Assembly: GCA_946803715.1 (NCBI GenBank)
Contig: CAMPET010000334.1
Coordinates: forward strand, 1 to 58,744
From: Beroe ovata
Taxonomy: Eukaryota; Ctenophora; Nuda; Beroida; Beroidae
Reading direction: 5' to 3'
DNA: 58,744 nt
Below, in pieces: positions 55,673 through 58,744 of this stretch. Within the stretch, counting starts at the first letter, position 1. The number at the start of each line of letters is the position of its first letter. The notes under the pieces were generated by a model. That model ran no database searches. It was not told where the DNA came from and was given only the letters and a program-made list of their open reading frames with translations. The position numbers and the translations under genes were made by a program.

Positions 55673-55734
55673 TGTTTCTTGCGCGCGGCGCGCGCGCCTT
55701 CATCGAAGGCCGAAATGAAGGCGCGCAAGAAACA
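55673..55734. repeat. GCGCGC foldback sharing a 21-base core with 8,564-8,584
   Basis: Outer arms TGTTTCTTGCGCGC and GCGCGCAAGAAACA are perfect complements; inner arms GCGCGCCTTCAT and ATGAAGGCGCGC can also pair. A 21-base stretch at 55,683-55,703 (GCGCGGCGCGCGCGCCTTCA plus T) recurs exactly at 8,564-8,584. Confidence 0.8.
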
Positions 55735-56244
55735 GTGGACAGATAACATCCGGCAAGCTGGAACTTGCCTGTTTATTAACAACGTCGTGTTGCTATAATG
55801 AAATAAGAAATACCAAGCAAGGGCATGGGCACCCATAAACCAATGTCGCGTTGGCAGGTCCGTTTTACATTCATTTGCAGTATAATCAATTTACAATTAT
55901 AATTTGCAATATAATCATGTTTCCCATGAAATTAAATGTGATTGTTGCACTTCTAATCATATTGAGAATAAGTTTTGATAGGTCTTTGCAGCACTTTCAA
56001 ATAGTTAGGAAAGATTGGAATGAATCGATCAAAGCAAAATTTAATACTTAACTCATGAGCTATCCCTCTGCAGCAAGAAGAAAGAAGGAAGGATTTGGAT
56101 TGTTTGGGCACCTGAGTTGTACAGTTTTACAACTGTTGTATGGCGTCACAACCGTCTATTGTATTCTGTTCACAGATTTGACAATAGTGATGATTGTATA
56201 CCATTATATTTGTCTTATCTTATCTTATACTGATCTATCCTAGA

Positions 56245-57012
56245 ATGGTAAGATGTCCAAATGAAAACATGAAAACTAAAGATAGCTCCAGGATCACAGC
56301 ACTTGAAGAAAAAGTAGCAGACCAGGCTAAAACTATTTCAGATCTTCAGCAACAACTTAGTTCACTTAGTACAGTCTTGAGTAATATCAGTGTGGTATTT
56401 TCTAATGCAGCTAACACGTTCTCCACTCCTCCTGATGAGTCACCACAGATAGAGGAAGAGAAAACTGATGAATGTGAAGTTAAAGTCAACTCTGTTGTGG
56501 CTGCCCTAAATTACAATTACAAGAACCTACTTCAGGAACATTGTGTAAAGCAGGGATGGACTTTTCCGACATATCAAACAAGCAAATGTTCAGGAGGCTT
56601 CACAAGTGAGATTCAGTTGAAAGAGGATGTATGTGTTGGTGAGGTTATGAAGTCAAAAGTGTTAGCAGAAAAGTCTGCTGCTTGTTCTCTACTCAAACAA
56701 CTTGCTGTTATTGATTCCAATGGAATACCAATTGCAGAAGAAGGCCCAGGAAGAGTGTCATCAACAGGGGTGTCCAAATATTCATGGTGCAAAAACCAGC
56801 TCCAGGAACATTTTGCTAAGTGTGGACTCCCTTACCCAACATACACAATTTCGTCACTTCCAGGACCTGGGAAGGGATTTACAGCAGAAGTATGTCATGA
56901 GAAGTATCCAGAGAAAGTTCAGGGTCCCGTAGGTTGCAGTAAAAGAGTTGCTGAGCAGATGGCAGCACATAAAGCTATCTCTGTCTGGAAAATATTAGAT
57001 TTAGGGGGATAA
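56245..57012 (+). CDS. Coiled-coil protein with two divergent dsRNA-binding domains
   Basis: Intronless, 255 aa. Start ATG 56,245 follows the AG of CTATCCTAG by one base; the longer in-frame reading from 56,194 would be upstream of that acceptor. Residues 15-58 form a heptad-like coiled coil (ITALEEKVADQAKTISDLQQ). dsRBD-like 1 is about 92-154: YKNLLQEHCVKQGWTFPTY, GGFTSEI, helix KSKVLAEKSAACSLLKQL. dsRBD-like 2 is about 182-251: CKNQLQEHFAKCGLPYPTY, GPGKGFTAEV, CSKRVAEQMAAHKAI. The canonical GPxH loop is only partly kept in domain 2 and lost in domain 1; domain 1 also lacks the basic pair of the KKxAK helix. Two dsRBDs with no catalytic domain resemble partner proteins of RNase III or PKR-type enzymes, but I do not recognise an orthologue. 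RNA binding may be weak or replaced by dimerisation. Confidence 0.8.
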   Translation: MVRCPNENMKTKDSSRITALEEKVADQAKTISDLQQQLSSLSTVLSNISVVFSNAANTFSTPPDESPQIEEEKTDECEVKVNSVVAALNYNYKNLLQEHCVKQGWTFPTYQTSKCSGGFTSEIQLKEDVCVGEVMKSKVLAEKSAACSLLKQLAVIDSNGIPIAEEGPGRVSSTGVSKYSWCKNQLQEHFAKCGLPYPTYTISSLPGPGKGFTAEVCHEKYPEKVQGPVGCSKRVAEQMAAHKAISVWKILDLGG

Positions 57013-58140
57013 AGTCAAGTAATACTTTAATTGGCCACATTTTGAACTTTGCTAGTACATTTATTGATAATTCAATGCCTTTAATCTAAACATTTCACCT
57101 ATAATCTTTAACAACAAAGCTAAAATGTCCATTGCAATATTAATGTTAAGGCAGAGCCCAATATATTGATTGTAGTTCCATATTGCATATGTAGGTGTGA
57201 TTCAGGACCCACACTATAGCTGCTAACAGGAAGCATTTACCACAAAAGGTTTGGTGTAACTTTGTCACTCTGACATACATGATCTTCAGAACTGTTGGAC
57301 CATACATTAGGTAATGAAAATGCGACATTAGTATTGGCTGTCAGCAATAGTTGATTGGAACTTTATCCCTGGTAATATCCTGTACAAAGTTTTGATATAT
57401 CATGTTGAACTGACATATTATATGTGAATACAAGTTTTATTTAACAATAAGTATCTAAGATAAACCAGTTATCAATGTGTTATGTTTGCTGTATTTCAGA
57501 TCCCTATTTATTTCACCTGATATTGTTTTCTTGTTTCAACCATCAAATCCTGGCTGTCTGTCTGGATATCAACACAATTCTCATTACAATAAAGCTTTTA
57601 TTGCTACTTCTAGTATGAATGTCACACACATTCCAACTTTCAAGACTCAATGATATGATGTCGGAGGAGGAACTGAATACCCCAAATCTCTGACCTCTAT
57701 TGGCTGATTCAACCAAGAAATGATAATGAATCCAGGTGAAGATCCAATGTTTGATTTTTGAATCCTCCTCTTTATTTTTTATCTCTTCTCATTTCTATGG
57801 CAATTGGCACTGTATCATAATATGGACCGGGTTCCTTGTTTGGTAACTGGAAAGCTATATATGATAGCCTTACCACCGCTCACCCTGCCTTCCCAGGAAG
57901 AAGAATGGAGATGCTGCTGTTGCCAGTATTTACCCTTGTTCTGGCTATACGGAGAATTAATCGGAAGTGAACTCTAAAGTTGTGAACATGCTGAAACAGA
58001 AAGTGATTGTCTGGGGTCATATTGATAAGGTGAATGCTTTTAATTGGCTGAAATATTACGTAGTATCACTGATCGTATCAATTTTCGACTTATCTTTCTC
58101 CATTTCAGTGTTATTTGCACTGATTGACCTCATTAAACGA
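57013..58140. other. 3' region of the dsRBD gene
   Basis: AT-rich 3' UTR and downstream sequence. No exon found; the 75-codon frame at 57,967-58,194 runs into the tandem repeat and has no domain. Confidence 0.5.
57588..57593 (+). terminator. Poly(A) signal of the dsRBD gene
   Basis: AATAAA on the plus strand, about 575 bases after the stop at 57,012, followed by T-rich sequence. Confidence 0.5.
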
Positions 58141-58744
58141 TTATTTCATCAAGAATTTGGGTCAAAAGGTGTCAGATGCATTTTTATTGCGTGATGTATT
58201 ACGTACAACCATTATCTGTGCCCATTTTTGATGGATCTCCTTCCATTATCTAGATATCGACACTAACTGGTCCAATTAAGTCATTAGCTCATCAAGAATT
58301 TTGCTCAAAGGGTGTCAGATGCCTTTTTATTGTGTGATATATTACATATAGCCACTATTCGTATCTTTTCTTGATGGATCTCCTTCCATTTTCGAGACTA
58401 ATTGGTCGACACTAATTGGTCCAGTCAAGTCATTATCTCATCAATTATTTCGGTCAAAAGGTGTCAGATGCCTTATAATTGCGTGATATATGACATACAA
58501 CCACAATCTGTACCCATTTTTGATGGCTCTCCTTCCATTTTCTAGATATCGACACTAACAACCCTAATTGGTCTAAGTAAGTCATTAACTCATCAAGAAT
58601 TCGGGTCAAAGGTGTCAGAAGCCTTGTTATTGCTTGATATATGACGTATAACCACTATCTGTGCCATTTTTGGATGGATCTCCTTCCATTTTCGAGATAT
58701 CGACACTAATTGGTCCAATTAAGGCATTATCTCATCAAGAATTC
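58141..58744. repeat. Tandem array, unit about 142-151 bp, running off the window
   Basis: Four units marked by GTCAAA(A)GGTGTCAGATGCC near 58,161, 58,303, 58,452 and 58,604, each followed by GATGGATCTCCTTCCATTTT and ATCGACACTAA. A fifth unit starts at the window end. Confidence 0.9.

Larger units (their letters stand above)
54798..56244. other. Spacer between divergent NDUFS6 and the dsRBD gene, with GC-rich foldbacks
   Basis: AT-rich to 55,260, then CpG-rich with two foldbacks (55,366-55,470 and 55,673-55,734), then AT-rich up to the dsRBD start. Short frames here are chance. It should contain both promoters. Confidence 0.5.

Noticed and set aside
57967-58194. 75-codon frame with hydrophobic middle
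   Set aside because: It runs into the tandem array at 58,141 and depends on its sequence; no family match.

Overview
The window is nuclear DNA from an animal, most likely a non-bilaterian or other marine invertebrate. Every gene I can rebuild is an animal type: group I PAK kinase, rhodopsin-class GPCR, DEG/ENaC channel, PRDM zinc-finger factor, a secreted Ig/Kazal/VWD protein, TMEM260, NDUFS6 and a dsRNA-binding protein. Most are split into many small exons with GT-AG introns. I lean weakly towards a ctenophore because most start codons sit a few bases after an AG acceptor, as in lineages with spliced-leader trans-splicing, and because the genes are compact and nested. The sequence alone does not prove this. 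Isolated single Ns and a near-identical 2.6-kb duplication show a draft assembly with unresolved haplotypes.

Layout. 1-7,874 (minus): TMEM260, exons 1-14, with exons 7-14 present twice and exons 7-8 three times. 7,875-9,064: hairpin-rich spacer. 9,065-18,917 (plus): complete 15-exon PAK; one intron carries a 544-bp tandem array and another contains a whole antisense gene for a secreted Ig-Kazal-Ig-VWD-C8 protein (15,189-17,056). 20,820-23,452 (minus): five-exon GPCR, convergent with PAK. 23,453-29,255: gene-poor, with one orphan exon and a GC-rich minisatellite. 29,256-31,211 (minus): DEG/ENaC subunit cut at an N before its second membrane segment. 32,164-42,025 (minus): 13-exon PRDM factor with a likely internal promoter that would make a form lacking half of the PR domain. 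42,026-50,453: gene-poor DNA with microsatellites and clusters of CACGTG and CCAAT motifs. 50,454-54,156 (minus): eight-exon Ser/Pro-rich protein. 54,438-54,776 (minus): NDUFS6, 281 bp upstream of it. 54,798-56,244: GC-rich foldback elements. 56,245-57,012 (plus): intronless coiled-coil protein with two dsRBD-like domains. 57,013-58,744: 3' region and a tandem array that runs off the end.

The genes do not form one pathway. The interest lies in architecture: a nested gene, an alternative-promoter PRDM, start-adjacent acceptors with one operon-like pair, and several short dispersed motifs (GGTGTCAA, CACGTG, GCGCGC foldbacks) that recur across otherwise unrelated introns and spacers. Exon joins were checked by hand for reading frame: the joined exons of TMEM260, PAK, the nested gene, the GPCR, PRDM and the Ser/Pro-rich gene each give a continuous frame ending in a stop.
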